In this document: piece by piece, positions 9,158 to 17,608 of the stretch | Layout: each line of letters begins with the position of its first letter | Position numbering within the stretch: the stretch's first letter is position 1 | Origin: Pseudomonas sihuiensis | GTDB taxonomy: Bacteria > Pseudomonadota > Gammaproteobacteria > Pseudomonadales > Pseudomonadaceae | DNA length: 64,000 nt | Direction of reading: 5' to 3' | Assembly: GCF_900106015.1 (NCBI RefSeq) | Contig: NZ_LT629797.1 | Span: 868,001-932,000, forward strand | The notes under the pieces: generated by a model | The model's database searches: none | Told to the model about the DNA's origin: nothing | What the model saw: only the letters and a program-made list of their open reading frames with translations | Translations under genes and position numbers: made by a program

Positions 9158-9176
9158 ACCAAGCAAGCGCTTGGTT
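9158..9176. promoter_or_regulatory. AtuR operator, copy 1
   Basis: ACCAAGCAAGCGCTTGGTT: 7-bp arms ACCAAGC/GCTTGGT around AAGC, with AAGCGCTT nested inside. It lies 42 bases upstream of the atuA start. From published work, AtuR binds two 13-bp inverted repeats in the atuA-atuR gap; this and the 9214 site are their counterparts by position and symmetry. Confidence 0.85.
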
Positions 9177-9213
9177 GAAAAGTGGCGAGAGACGGCAATT
9201 CGGCCAAAAATGC

Positions 9214-9232
9214 GCCCAAGCGCTTGCTTGGT
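9214..9232. promoter_or_regulatory. AtuR operator, copy 2 (opposite orientation)
   Basis: CCAAGCGCTTGCTTGGT at 9216-9232 is the exact reverse complement of 17 bases of copy 1, with centres 58 bp apart. A weaker third match, CAAGCACTTGC, lies at 9266-9276. Confidence 0.85.
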
Positions 9233-9337
9233 CAGCGCCTGCCGCATACATTTCATCAAGCAAGACAAGCACTTGCCGGCAGCATAGAGAATTCATCAGA
9301 ACAATCGCCGTGCAAGGCAATCAGGGGAGAAGTCAGC

Positions 9338-9961
9338 GTGGACGAACACAGAGCCCAGGCCGTGATGCAGGAGCTGGTCGCCAGCGGCCAGGTAACCGAT
9401 CCGGACAGTGCCCGTGGCAAGCTGTTGCAGATGGCTGCGCACCTGTTTCGCAGCAAGGGTTACGAGCGCACGACGGTGCGCGATCTGGCTGCCGCCATCG
9501 GTATTCAGTCCGGCAGCATCTTTCACCACTTCAAGAGCAAGGAAGAGATCCTGCGTTCGGTGATGGAGGAAACCATCGTCTACAACACCGCCCTGATGCG
9601 TGCTGCACTGGCCGAGGCGCAGGACACCCGCGAGCGGCTGCTGGCGCTGATCCGCTGCGAGTTGCAGTCGATCATGGGCGGTACCGGCGAGGCCATGGCG
9701 GTATTGGTGTACGAGTGGCGTTCCCTTTCGGAGGAGGGCCAGGCGCAGGTACTGGCCTTGCGTGATACCTACGAGCAGATCTGGCTGGCGGTACTGGGCG
9801 AGGCGCGCGAGGCCGGTTACTTCAAGGGCGACCCGTTCATTCAGCGGCGTTTTCTCACCGGTGCGCTGAGCTGGACCAATACCTGGTTCCGTTCGCAGGG
9901 ACCAATGACGCTGGATCAGCTGGCTGAAGAGGCGTTGTCATTGGTGTGTAAGGAAGCCTGA
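9338..9961 (+). CDS. atuR: TetR-family repressor AtuR
   Basis: A 207-residue TetR regulator with an N-terminal helix-turn-helix (TTVRDLAAAIGIQSGSIFHHF) at about residues 46-66 and an alpha-helical ligand domain. AtuR represses the atu genes. The GTG at 9338 is preferred because GGGGAGA lies 7 bases upstream; a longer open frame from 9182 would overlap the operators and has no family-like N-terminus. It is divergent from atuA, with the operator pair between, so autoregulation is likely. Confidence 0.9.
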   Translation: MDEHRAQAVMQELVASGQVTDPDSARGKLLQMAAHLFRSKGYERTTVRDLAAAIGIQSGSIFHHFKSKEEILRSVMEETIVYNTALMRAALAEAQDTRERLLALIRCELQSIMGGTGEAMAVLVYEWRSLSEEGQAQVLALRDTYEQIWLAVLGEAREAGYFKGDPFIQRRFLTGALSWTNTWFRSQGPMTLDQLAEEALSLVCKEA

Positions 9962-10056
9962 GCGAATTCGGCTAGGATAGGAGCAACTGCCGGTTTTCGG
10001 CTCGAACACGGGCGCTGGGGTGTTCCCGCGTTGTGATCCGTGACGAGAGGTCGAGT

Positions 10057-10842
10057 TTGCGCGCACTAGCCTTTTGCCTGTTGTGCAGTCTTTCGCTGTT
10101 GCATGTGCCTGCTGCCCTTGCCCTGCAGGAGGTGCGTGTCGGTGGTTATCACTTCCCGCCATATCTGGACAAACCCGAATCACCTTATCCGCAAGGCTTG
10201 GTGCCCGAGTTGTTACGCGCGCTCAATGCGGCGCAGCAGCAATACCGTTTCGTCCTGGTGCCGACCTCGGCGACCCGCCGTTACCGCGACCTCGAGAGCG
10301 GCCGCTTCGATCTGATGTTCTTCGAGTCCAGTCGCTGGGGGTGGCAGGGCACTTCATACCTGGCCTTGGGACTGGATATCGATGATGCGGAAGTCTATGT
10401 CGCCGCGGCGGAGCCGGGGCGTGGACAAGACTATTTCGAGGATTTCAACGACAAGCGCATGGCGCTCTACAACGGCTATCACTATGGTTTTGCCAGTTTC
10501 GATGCCGACCCTGATTATCTCGCGCGCACATTCAATGCGCTGTTGACCTATTCCCACGATAGCAACCTGCGCATGCTGCTGGCGCGGCGCGTCGATATCG
10601 CCGTGGTGACGCGCTCGTACCTAGAGCTGTTTCTGGATCGGCATCCGGAAATGCTGCCCGAGTTGCTGGTTTCCGATCGGCTGGATCAGTTCTATCACCA
10701 TCAGGTGCTGCTGCGGCCCAAGGGGCCGCTGAGCCCGGCTGAAGTTGCCGAGTTGTTGAACCGGCTGCAGGCCAGTGGAGAATTATCGAAGCTACTTGGG
10801 CGCTATCGTCTGACATTGGGCTACAAAGTGTCAGTGCAGTGA
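10057..10842 (+). CDS. Periplasmic solute-binding-like protein (SBP family 3), copy 1
   Basis: About 261 residues. An N-terminal signal peptide (LCSLSLLHVPAALA) is followed by EVRVGGYHFPPYLD and a bilobed amino-acid-binding-type fold. The TTG at 10057 has GAGAGG 6 bases upstream; a GTG at 10033 would add 8 residues. No ABC permease or ATPase is nearby, so the ligand and partner are unknown. The next gene is a clear paralogue: both share YxGYHYGFA, SHDSNL and VTRS segments. A sensory or single-component role is possible but not shown. Confidence 0.8.
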   Translation: MRALAFCLLCSLSLLHVPAALALQEVRVGGYHFPPYLDKPESPYPQGLVPELLRALNAAQQQYRFVLVPTSATRRYRDLESGRFDLMFFESSRWGWQGTSYLALGLDIDDAEVYVAAAEPGRGQDYFEDFNDKRMALYNGYHYGFASFDADPDYLARTFNALLTYSHDSNLRMLLARRVDIAVVTRSYLELFLDRHPEMLPELLVSDRLDQFYHHQVLLRPKGPLSPAEVAELLNRLQASGELSKLLGRYRLTLGYKVSVQ

Positions 10843-10874
10843 AAATCCATCTGGTCGGTCAGGAGAGACTGGAG

Positions 10875-10891
10875 TAGTGTGCACCACACTA
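10875..10891. promoter_or_regulatory. Inverted repeat between the tandem binding-protein genes
   Basis: TAGTGTG-CAC-CACACTA, a perfect 7-bp inverted repeat, lies 27 bases before the second gene's start. It could be an operator or an mRNA hairpin. Function is inferred only from position. Confidence 0.45.
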
Positions 10892-10918
10892 AGAGAAGGA
10901 ATTTTTTGGGGACTCGAG

Positions 10919-11737
10919 ATGCGGCATGCGCGGTGCTGGATTCATGGATGTTTGGGTGCCTTGTGTCTCTTGCTAGCGGATTCTCTCTATGCGGCCGACG
11001 TGGTCAAGGTCGGTGGCGCGCACTTTCCCCCCTATGTGATCAAGTCCAACGTGCACGACTCGAGTGGCTTGCTACCGCAACTGCTCGAAGCGCTCAACCG
11101 AGAGCAGAGCGAATACCACTTCACCATGTTGCCCACCGCCATCGTGCGTCGTTTCAGTGACCTGCAGCGCGGGCGTATCGACATGGCGATTTTCGAGAAT
11201 CCGCAATGGGGATGGCAGGACATCGACGCTGAAGCTGTCGATATGAGGCTGGAAGATGCTGAGTTGTTCGTTGCCAGGAACGAGGCGCTGCGCGACCAGA
11301 GTTACTTCGAACAGCTCGAAGGCAAGCGCCTGGCGCTCTATCGCGGTTATCACTACGGATTTGCCCAGTTCAACAGCGATCCGGAGTTCCTGACCACCAC
11401 CTTCAACGCCAACCTCGGTCACTCTCACGACAGCAACCTGCTGATGGTGATACGCGGGCGCGCCGATGTCGCATTGGTCACTCGCTCCAATCTCTATGAC
11501 TTCCTTGAGCGCAATCGCGATTATGCACGCCAGTTACTGATCTCCGAGCGTATCGATCAGGTCTATCGACATCATGCGATGATTCGCGCCGGTGCGCCGA
11601 TAACTCCCGAACGCTTCGCTGCCTTGCTCGAGCAGTTGCGGGAGAAGGGCGAGCTGCAACGCATCTTCTCGCCTTACCGCATTGCCGTCACGCAAGACGT
11701 AACGGATAGCTCAGCAACAGAATATGCAGCAGATTGA
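10919..11737 (+). CDS. Periplasmic solute-binding-like protein (SBP family 3), copy 2
   Basis: A 272-residue paralogue of the preceding protein. It has a signal peptide (LGALCLLLADSLYA) and the mature start ADVVKVGGAHFPPYV. The ATG at 10919 follows GGGGA; an upstream in-frame ATG at 10877 would put 14 atypical residues before the signal sequence. The pair looks like a tandem duplication with moderate divergence. The 3' end overlaps the 3' end of the convergent CPBP gene by 50 bp. The ligand is unknown. Confidence 0.8.
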   Translation: MRHARCWIHGCLGALCLLLADSLYAADVVKVGGAHFPPYVIKSNVHDSSGLLPQLLEALNREQSEYHFTMLPTAIVRRFSDLQRGRIDMAIFENPQWGWQDIDAEAVDMRLEDAELFVARNEALRDQSYFEQLEGKRLALYRGYHYGFAQFNSDPEFLTTTFNANLGHSHDSNLLMVIRGRADVALVTRSNLYDFLERNRDYARQLLISERIDQVYRHHAMIRAGAPITPERFAALLEQLREKGELQRIFSPYRIAVTQDVTDSSATEYAAD

Positions 11738-12446
11738 CCGCTGTGTGCAGCGCGATGGCCAGGCTCAGGCGGCCGCTGTAGTGAAAGGCCAGGCCATAAC
11801 CGAGGCCAGCGCAGGTCGCCACCACGGCAAATAGCGCGCTGAAAGGCAGATGGGCCGCGCCGAACAAGCCGGCCGTCAACAGCAAGCCGGGCCAGATGCC
11901 CAGGCGCTTGATCAGAGCGGTCTGTAGCAGACCGCGAAAGAGCAATTCCTCCGCCAGCACCGCCACGCAGAGATTGACCGCCAGCCACAACAGCAGACCC
12001 TGCGGCCATTTGGGTTGCCAGGTGACCAGGCCCAGCGCCATGGCCAGCAGCGGCACCAGCAGCAGGGTGGTGATGCACGTCAGCCAGGCATTTTTCAGCG
12101 AAAGCACGGGTCTGCGTGGCTGCCCCAGCCACCAGGCGAGCAGGGCGCTACCCAGCAGCAGTTTGTCCCAGGACAGGCGCAGGCCATAGGGCGCCGCATC
12201 AGCACTGATGAGACGTGGCTGCCACAACTGCCAAGGGCTGAAACCGGGTATGAGGTGCGCCGCCAGGGCGATTCCGCCAAGCAGAATCAGAGGTAGCCAT
12301 AGCCAGTTTGGCAGATGCGATTGTCCGGCCAGCAGGACAATGACGAATGCGCTGCCCAGCAGCAGGCCGACGGGTTGGATGAAACCCAGGCCGGTGCCCA
12401 GGGCCAGGGTCAGAGCGGGGAGCAGCAAGCGCAAGTGCAGGGGCAT
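11688..12446 (-). CDS. CPBP-family intramembrane metalloprotease
   Basis: A 252-residue multi-spanning membrane protein. It carries the CPBP (CAAX protease/bacteriocin-processing) motifs EELLFRG, FGAAH and HTAVN in the C-terminal half, which supply the metal-binding Glu and His residues. The ATG at 12446 has a strong AAGGAGGAGG site. Substrates are unknown. The end overlaps the convergent gene at 11737. Confidence 0.88.
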   Translation of the reverse strand: MPLHLRLLLPALTLALGTGLGFIQPVGLLLGSAFVIVLLAGQSHLPNWLWLPLILLGGIALAAHLIPGFSPWQLWQPRLISADAAPYGLRLSWDKLLLGSALLAWWLGQPRRPVLSLKNAWLTCITTLLLVPLLAMALGLVTWQPKWPQGLLLWLAVNLCVAVLAEELLFRGLLQTALIKRLGIWPGLLLTAGLFGAAHLPFSALFAVVATCAGLGYGLAFHYSGRLSLAIALHTAVNLLHILLLSYPLRLA

Positions 12447-12528
12447 GGCACCTCCTCCTTGAGAAGGCGCGCAGTCTAGCAGGCTGCGTTGCGGGCAGTC
12501 TTGGCGTTACCTGGCGGGACGAGGGCGT

Positions 12529-12702
12529 TTAGCGCTGACGCTCGCGCGCGTCCTTGGCTTCCTGCTCGATGGCGCGTTTACGCATGCGTTCGAGCTGGTC
12601 TTCGCTCAGGGGCATTTTCTTGGCACTGCTGCGCAGCACCAGCAGGCTACCGATCACTGAGCCAAACACCAGAACCAGCAGCAGCCAGACGTACCAGGGC
12701 AT
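12529..12702 (-). CDS. Small single-span membrane protein, DUF2897-like
   Basis: A 57-residue protein. A hydrophobic segment YVWLLLVLVFGSVIGSLLVL (residues 4-23) is followed by a charged tail rich in Lys, Arg and Glu. GAGGAG stands a few bases before the ATG at 12702. It resembles the Pseudomonas DUF2897 family; the role is unknown. It lies downstream of eutC on the same strand, but a shared function is not implied. Confidence 0.75.
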   Translation of the reverse strand: MPWYVWLLLVLVFGSVIGSLLVLRSSAKKMPLSEDQLERMRKRAIEQEAKDARERQR

Positions 12703-12758
12703 GATGACTCCTCATGGGGGCAATGAAGTTATCACCATAACCCGCGTGCCGGGTCTTG

Positions 12759-13523
12759 TCAGTCGGCCTGTAGCGCCACCGGCTGCAGGTTGCTGTCGTC
12801 CTTGAGCTGCACGCCACTCAGTTGCAGGCGCAGCGCCTGGCGCGCCAGGTAGTCGAGTTTGTGTGCCGCCAGCTGGTAAGGCAGGCCCTCGGGACGTACG
12901 TTGGAGATGCAGTTGCGCGCGCTGTCCAGGCAGCCCACCCGCGGCGCGTAGGTCAGATACAGGCCGAGGCTGTCCGGCGAGGTCAGACCAGGGCGCTCGC
13001 CGATCATCACGATCACCAGGCGTGCACGTAGCGCTTCGCCGATGCCGTCGCCAATCGCCACGCGGCCCTGTTCGGCAAGCACCACCGGGGTGTTGGCCCA
13101 GTCGGTGTCAAAGCGTTCGCGAAAAGCTTGCAACAGCGGCAGGGCATGGCGCTGCACGGCGACGGCCGACAAGCCATCGGCCAGCACGATAGCGATTTCC
13201 GGTGCGGGCAGTTCGTGTTGCAACTGCACGCGGCAGTCGCCGTGCAGGTGGCGGCCGTGATCTGGACGCAGCAGGTAGGTTTGCCGGTCCTCGGCGTTGC
13301 TGCGTACTTTCAGGGTACGAAAGCCTGCCGTATGCAACTGATGCTTGAGTTCGCCGAAGTCCAGCGGACGATGCACCGCATCGCGCGCCTGGGCATGGGC
13401 CAGGCCGAATTTGAGCACCTCGCGGGTGGGCAGGCTGCAGCCGACGCGGCCGAGCGCTATGCGTGCCGAGGTATGCGCGCGCAGTTCGTCCCAGGGATTT
13501 TGCTGAATCAGATCATTGGTCAT
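12759..13523 (-). CDS. eutC: Ethanolamine ammonia-lyase small subunit EutC
   Basis: A 254-residue EutC, starting MTNDLIQQNPWDELR and containing SARIALGR, the conserved EutC opening, and IGERPGLTSPDSLG later. With EutB and adenosylcobalamin it splits ethanolamine to acetaldehyde and ammonia. The ATG at 13523 overlaps the eutB stop by one base (TGATG), so the two are translationally coupled. No microcompartment genes are nearby, as usual in Pseudomonas. Confidence 0.95.
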   Translation of the reverse strand: MTNDLIQQNPWDELRAHTSARIALGRVGCSLPTREVLKFGLAHAQARDAVHRPLDFGELKHQLHTAGFRTLKVRSNAEDRQTYLLRPDHGRHLHGDCRVQLQHELPAPEIAIVLADGLSAVAVQRHALPLLQAFRERFDTDWANTPVVLAEQGRVAIGDGIGEALRARLVIVMIGERPGLTSPDSLGLYLTYAPRVGCLDSARNCISNVRPEGLPYQLAAHKLDYLARQALRLQLSGVQLKDDSNLQPVALQAD

Positions 13524-14917
13524 CACGCGGCTCCCGATATGTGCGGCAGTTGCTTGAGCAGGTGGTGGCCACGGCCGATTTCGCGCAGGCGGCCGCTAGG
13601 CTCGGTAATGGCCATGCGCGCCAGCCAGGCATCGAATTCCGGTGCGCGTTTCAGGCCCAGGACGTTGCGCAGGTACAGTGCATCGTGGAACGAAGTGCTC
13701 TGGTAGTTGAGCATGATGTCGTCGGCACCCGGGATACCCATGATGAAGTTGATGCCGGCTGCGCCGAGCAGGGTGAGCAGGCTGTCCATGTCGTCCTGAT
13801 CGGCTTCGGCGTGGTTGGTGTAGCAGACGTCACAGCCCATCGGCAGACCGAGCAGCTTGGCGCAGAAGTGGTCTTCCAGGCCGGCGCGGATGATCTGCTT
13901 GCCGTCGTAGAGGTATTCCGGGCCGATGAAACCGACCACGGTATTGACCAGCAGCGGGCGGAACTCGCGGGCCACGGCATAGGCGCGAGCCTCGCAGGTC
14001 TGCTGGTCGACACCATGATGACCGCCGGCCGACAGCGCGCTGCCCTGGCCGGTCTCGAAGTACATCACGTTATCCCCTAAGGTGCCGCGACCGAGTGAAA
14101 GCGCGGCTTCATGGGCTTCACGCAGGATTGCCAGGGATACGCCGAAGCCGGCGTTGGTGGCTTCGGTGCCGGCGATGGACTGGAACACCAGGTCGATCGG
14201 CGCGCCGGCCTCGATGGCCTGGATTTGCGTGGTGACGTGGGTGAGCACGCAGCTCTGCATGGGGATTTCGAAGTGCTGGCGCACCTCGTCCATCATCTGC
14301 CAGAGGCGCATCAGCGTCGGCAGCGAATCGCTGGCCGGGTTGATACCGACCGTGGCGTCGCCGGAGCCATACAGCAGGCCGTCGAGCATGCTGGCGGCGA
14401 TGCCGCGCACGTCGTCGGTGGGGTGATTGGGCTGCAGGCGCACAGCAAGGTGGCCGGGCAGGCCCAGGGTGTTGCGAAAGCGGCTGATCACCTGGCATTT
14501 GCGCGCCACCAGAATCAGGTCCTGATTGCGCATTAGCTTGCTCACGGCTGCAACCATCTCCGGCGTCAGCCCGGCGGCCACGGCAGCCAGGCGCGCGCTG
14601 TCGGTCTTCTCCAGCAGCAGCCAGTCGCGCAGGTCGCCGACCGTGAGGTGGCTGATCGGGGCGAAGGCGGCGGTGTCATGTCGGTCGATGATCAGGCGCG
14701 TGACTTCGTCCTGCTCGTAGGCAATCAGTGCCTCGTCGAGAAAGCGCTTGAGCGGCACCTCGGCCAGGGCCAGCTTGGCCGCCATGCGCTCTTCGTAGGT
14801 AGCAGCGGCCAGCCCTGCCAGATAATCGCCGGAGCGCGCCGGGCTGGCCTTGGCCAACAGCGTCTTGAGGTCGGCGAAGCGGTAGACCAGGCTGCCGATG
14901 GTGGTTTGATAGGGCAT
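13523..14917 (-). CDS. eutB: Ethanolamine ammonia-lyase large subunit EutB
   Basis: A 464-residue protein of the usual EutB length, with MPYQTTIGSLVYRFADLK at the N-terminus and the TIM-barrel active-site region. It is the catalytic subunit of the B12-dependent lyase. The ATG at 14917 is preferred over a TTG at 14935, which has no ribosome site. It is divergent from the histidine kinase gene at 15149. No ethanolamine permease or eut regulator lies in the window. Confidence 0.95.
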   Translation of the reverse strand: MPYQTTIGSLVYRFADLKTLLAKASPARSGDYLAGLAAATYEERMAAKLALAEVPLKRFLDEALIAYEQDEVTRLIIDRHDTAAFAPISHLTVGDLRDWLLLEKTDSARLAAVAAGLTPEMVAAVSKLMRNQDLILVARKCQVISRFRNTLGLPGHLAVRLQPNHPTDDVRGIAASMLDGLLYGSGDATVGINPASDSLPTLMRLWQMMDEVRQHFEIPMQSCVLTHVTTQIQAIEAGAPIDLVFQSIAGTEATNAGFGVSLAILREAHEAALSLGRGTLGDNVMYFETGQGSALSAGGHHGVDQQTCEARAYAVAREFRPLLVNTVVGFIGPEYLYDGKQIIRAGLEDHFCAKLLGLPMGCDVCYTNHAEADQDDMDSLLTLLGAAGINFIMGIPGADDIMLNYQSTSFHDALYLRNVLGLKRAPEFDAWLARMAITEPSGRLREIGRGHHLLKQLPHISGAA

Positions 14918-15148
14918 GGCTGCAACCTGCTGCAAAAGGATGTGCTTGCCGTGCAGTGCTCATGCCAGAGGGCCGGCCGCCCGAGATTGGCGCTCCGTAG
15001 AAGCAGGCTGGCTATCTCAGGAGCTGGAAAATGGTGCGGAGGCGGGTCTGGCGCACCAGGGTGGCGCGCCGGCAGCGTGATGTCTGTCACATGATGGCAA
15101 CTTGGCGCTGTTTGAATGACGGCTTTCCGATAGCAGGGGAGGCCGTTC

Positions 15149-16453
15149 GTGACCCAAGCCAGAGCGCTGCAATCGCTGATGCGAGCCGTGAAGCCGCTCG
15201 CTGCGTCGATGAGCATCAACGAGGTCGCCGATCTGTTTCTGGCGGCTGAACACCGCGCCTTTCTCTCCCTGCCGGTGGTGGACGAGAACAACCGGCCACT
15301 CGGCCTGGTCAGTCGCGCCACCCTGCAGGACATCTTCATGCAGCGCTTCGGGCGCGACCTGCGCGGTCGTCATCCGGTTGGCGAGGTGATGAACGACGCG
15401 CCGCTGATCGTCAGCCTGGAAGCCAGTCTGGAAGAGGCTTCCAAGCAGGTCACCGCCCAGCTGCAATACCCGATCACCGAGGACTTCGTCCTGATCGATG
15501 CCAAGGGCGAATACTGCGGTCTGGGTACGGTGCTGGATCTGCTCAAGGCTATGGAAGCGCGCGTCGCCCAGCGCAACCGCGTACTGCGTCAGGCGCTGGT
15601 GGATCTCAAGGAGTCTCAGGCGCAGTTGCTGCAGTCGGAGAAGATGGCGTCGCTCGGGCAGATGGTCGCCGGCGTCGCCCACGAGTTGAACACGCCGCTG
15701 GGCTACGTGAAGAACAACGTGCAACTGCTGCGTGAATTGAGTGAGCCACTGTTCGAACTCGCCGCCGCACAGGCACGCCTGGGCCAGTGCCTGAACGACC
15801 CCGACTGTGACGAGGCGAGCCTGAGCCAGGCCCTGCAGGCCGCCGAACAGGCTCGCCAGCAGGCAGCGCCGGAGCTGCTGGCCGAGGATCTGCAGCAGCT
15901 GTATGGCGACACCCTGTATGGCCTGGAGCAGATTGGCGAGTTGGTGGTGGGCCTGAAGGATTTCGCCCGTCTCGACCGTGCCATGAGCGAGGAGGTCGAC
16001 CTCAATGACTGCATCCGCAGCGCGCTGCTGATCGCGCGCAACCACATCAAGGACAAGGCCGAAGTGGTGCAGCAGCTCGGCGAGCTGCCGCGTATCGCCT
16101 GCGCGCCCTCGCAGATCAACCAGGTGCTGCTCAACCTGTTGACCAACGCTGCCCAGGCCATCGATGGCAGCGGGCGTATCCAGATTCGCAGCTGGGCCGA
16201 TGCCGAGGGCATCCATGTCTCGCTGCAGGACAATGGCCGTGGCATGCCGCCGGAAGTCATGGCGAAGATCTTCGATCCTTTCTTCACCACCAAGCCGGTC
16301 GGCCAAGGCACCGGCCTCGGGTTGTCCATCAGCTACAAGATCGTCCAGGACCACGGCGGCCGCATTCGCGTCGCCTCCGAGCCAGGGCGTGGCACGCGTT
16401 TTCTGATCAGCCTGCCGCTGCCCGCTACTGTCGCCATTAAAAGGAGCGCCTGA
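15149..16453 (+). CDS. CBS-domain sensor histidine kinase
   Basis: A 434-residue cytoplasmic-looking kinase without clear membrane spans. Residues about 10-130 form two CBS motifs (LPVVDENNRPLGLVSRAT and a second ending VLIDAKGEYCGLG). A coiled stretch and a HisKA segment SLGQMVAGVAHELNTPL (phospho-His) follow, then a HATPase domain with DNGRGMPPE and GTGLGLS. The GTG start at 15149 follows AGGGGAGG. CBS pairs often bind adenine nucleotides, so energy or nucleotide sensing is possible. The stop overlaps the next gene's ATG by one base. Confidence 0.85.
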   Translation: MTQARALQSLMRAVKPLAASMSINEVADLFLAAEHRAFLSLPVVDENNRPLGLVSRATLQDIFMQRFGRDLRGRHPVGEVMNDAPLIVSLEASLEEASKQVTAQLQYPITEDFVLIDAKGEYCGLGTVLDLLKAMEARVAQRNRVLRQALVDLKESQAQLLQSEKMASLGQMVAGVAHELNTPLGYVKNNVQLLRELSEPLFELAAAQARLGQCLNDPDCDEASLSQALQAAEQARQQAAPELLAEDLQQLYGDTLYGLEQIGELVVGLKDFARLDRAMSEEVDLNDCIRSALLIARNHIKDKAEVVQQLGELPRIACAPSQINQVLLNLLTNAAQAIDGSGRIQIRSWADAEGIHVSLQDNGRGMPPEVMAKIFDPFFTTKPVGQGTGLGLSISYKIVQDHGGRIRVASEPGRGTRFLISLPLPATVAIKRSA

Positions 16454-17367
16454 TGTCCGCACCCGTTCGCATTCTCTTCGTCGATGACGAGGAGCGCATT
16501 CTGCGCAGTCTCGCCCTGCAGTTTCGCCGCCACTACGAGGTGCTGACCGAGAGCGACCCGTTGCGCGCCCTGCGGCGCCTGCGTGAGGAGCACATTCACG
16601 TGCTGGTCAGTGACCAGCGCATGCCGCAGATGAGCGGCGCGCAGCTGCTGGCCGAAGCTCGCGAGATCGCGCCGAATACCCTGCGCATCCTGCTGACTGG
16701 CTATTCCGATCTGGATGCCGCGGTGGAGGCGTTGAACAACGGCGGCATCTTCCGCTACTTGACCAAACCCTGGGACCAGCAGGAAATGGCCTTCACCCTG
16801 CGTCAGGCGGCAGAGCTTGCGGTGCGCCAGGCGCAGCCTTTGCAGGCTGTTGCCAGTGAGAAGCTGAGCGCGCCGCTGACGCTGCTGTCGCTCGACGATG
16901 AGCCGGACACGCTCAGTGTCGTCGGCGAGTTCTGCGTTGCGGGCGGCCACAACCTGCTACGTGCCCGCAACCTGGCCGAGGCGATGTTGATGCTCAACAA
17001 CGAGAACGTGGACATTCTGGTCAGTGACCTCAAGCTGGCCGGCGAAGACACCGCGCCGTTGCTCAAGACCCTGGCGCAAGCCCACCCGCGTCTGCTCAGC
17101 CTGGTGGTCACACCCTTTCAGGACACCCAGGCGCTGCTGCGTCTGGTCAATGAGGCGCAGATCTTCCGCTACCTGCCCAAGCCGATTCGTCGTGGTCTGT
17201 TCGAGAAGGGCTTGAAGGCCGCTGCCGAGCAGGCGCTGATCTGGCGTGCTCAACCACAGCAGGTGGTCACTCGCCTGGCCGAGGTGCCGCGTGACGAGCG
17301 TGAGCAGGAGAAAGTGGGCAGCCTGATGGGCATGCTCGGGCGCCTGCGTGAGCGGCTGATAGCCTGA
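16453..17367 (+). CDS. Double-receiver response regulator without output domain
   Basis: A 304-residue protein with two REC domains. REC1 (residues 5-120) has VDDEE, phospho-Asp in VSDQRMP, LLTGY and LTKPW. REC2 (about 138-255) has LDDEP, Asp in VSDLKLAG, VVTPF and LPKP. Both have complete acidic, Asp and Lys sites. Only about 45 residues of helical tail follow, with no DNA-binding, GGDEF or HD-GYP domain. It is coupled to the CBS kinase by a TGATG overlap. It may be a phosphorelay hub. Confidence 0.85.
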   Translation: MSAPVRILFVDDEERILRSLALQFRRHYEVLTESDPLRALRRLREEHIHVLVSDQRMPQMSGAQLLAEAREIAPNTLRILLTGYSDLDAAVEALNNGGIFRYLTKPWDQQEMAFTLRQAAELAVRQAQPLQAVASEKLSAPLTLLSLDDEPDTLSVVGEFCVAGGHNLLRARNLAEAMLMLNNENVDILVSDLKLAGEDTAPLLKTLAQAHPRLLSLVVTPFQDTQALLRLVNEAQIFRYLPKPIRRGLFEKGLKAAAEQALIWRAQPQQVVTRLAEVPRDEREQEKVGSLMGMLGRLRERLIA

Positions 17368-17427
17368 TCGTTTGGCCACCCTGAGCTTTCGCGGCTGAAG
17401 CCGCTCCTACGGGGCAATGCCAGATTC

Positions 17428-17479
17428 GTAGGGCGGGTGAAACCCGCCAGAGGCTATTGGCGGGTTTCACCCGCCCTAC
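17428..17479. repeat. REP inverted pair upstream of pyrF
   Basis: GTAGGGCGGGTGAAACCCGCC and its inverted copy, the same family as the two pairs inside the atu operon. A separate half element GCGGCTGAAGCCGCTCCTAC lies just before, at about 17391-17410. Confidence 0.85.
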
Positions 17480-17608
17480 CGATGCAGCATCCTCGGGTCC
17501 TCGAACGCATAGCGCGATTGCCCTGGACAGGGACTTCGGCCGCGACCAGTGATCGGATGCTTTGCGCTACAATGCGCGGCGTTTTTCATCCTGTTCGAGA
17601 CCCACCCC

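Noticed and set aside
9182..9337. Longer AtuR start overlapping the operators
   Set aside because: The N-terminal extension has no TetR similarity and lies over operator sequence; GTG 9338 has a good ribosome site.
15017..16462. 481-codon frame antisense to the CBS histidine kinase
   Set aside because: Mirror frame of a well-supported gene with clear kinase motifs on the other strand; no ribosome site or family.
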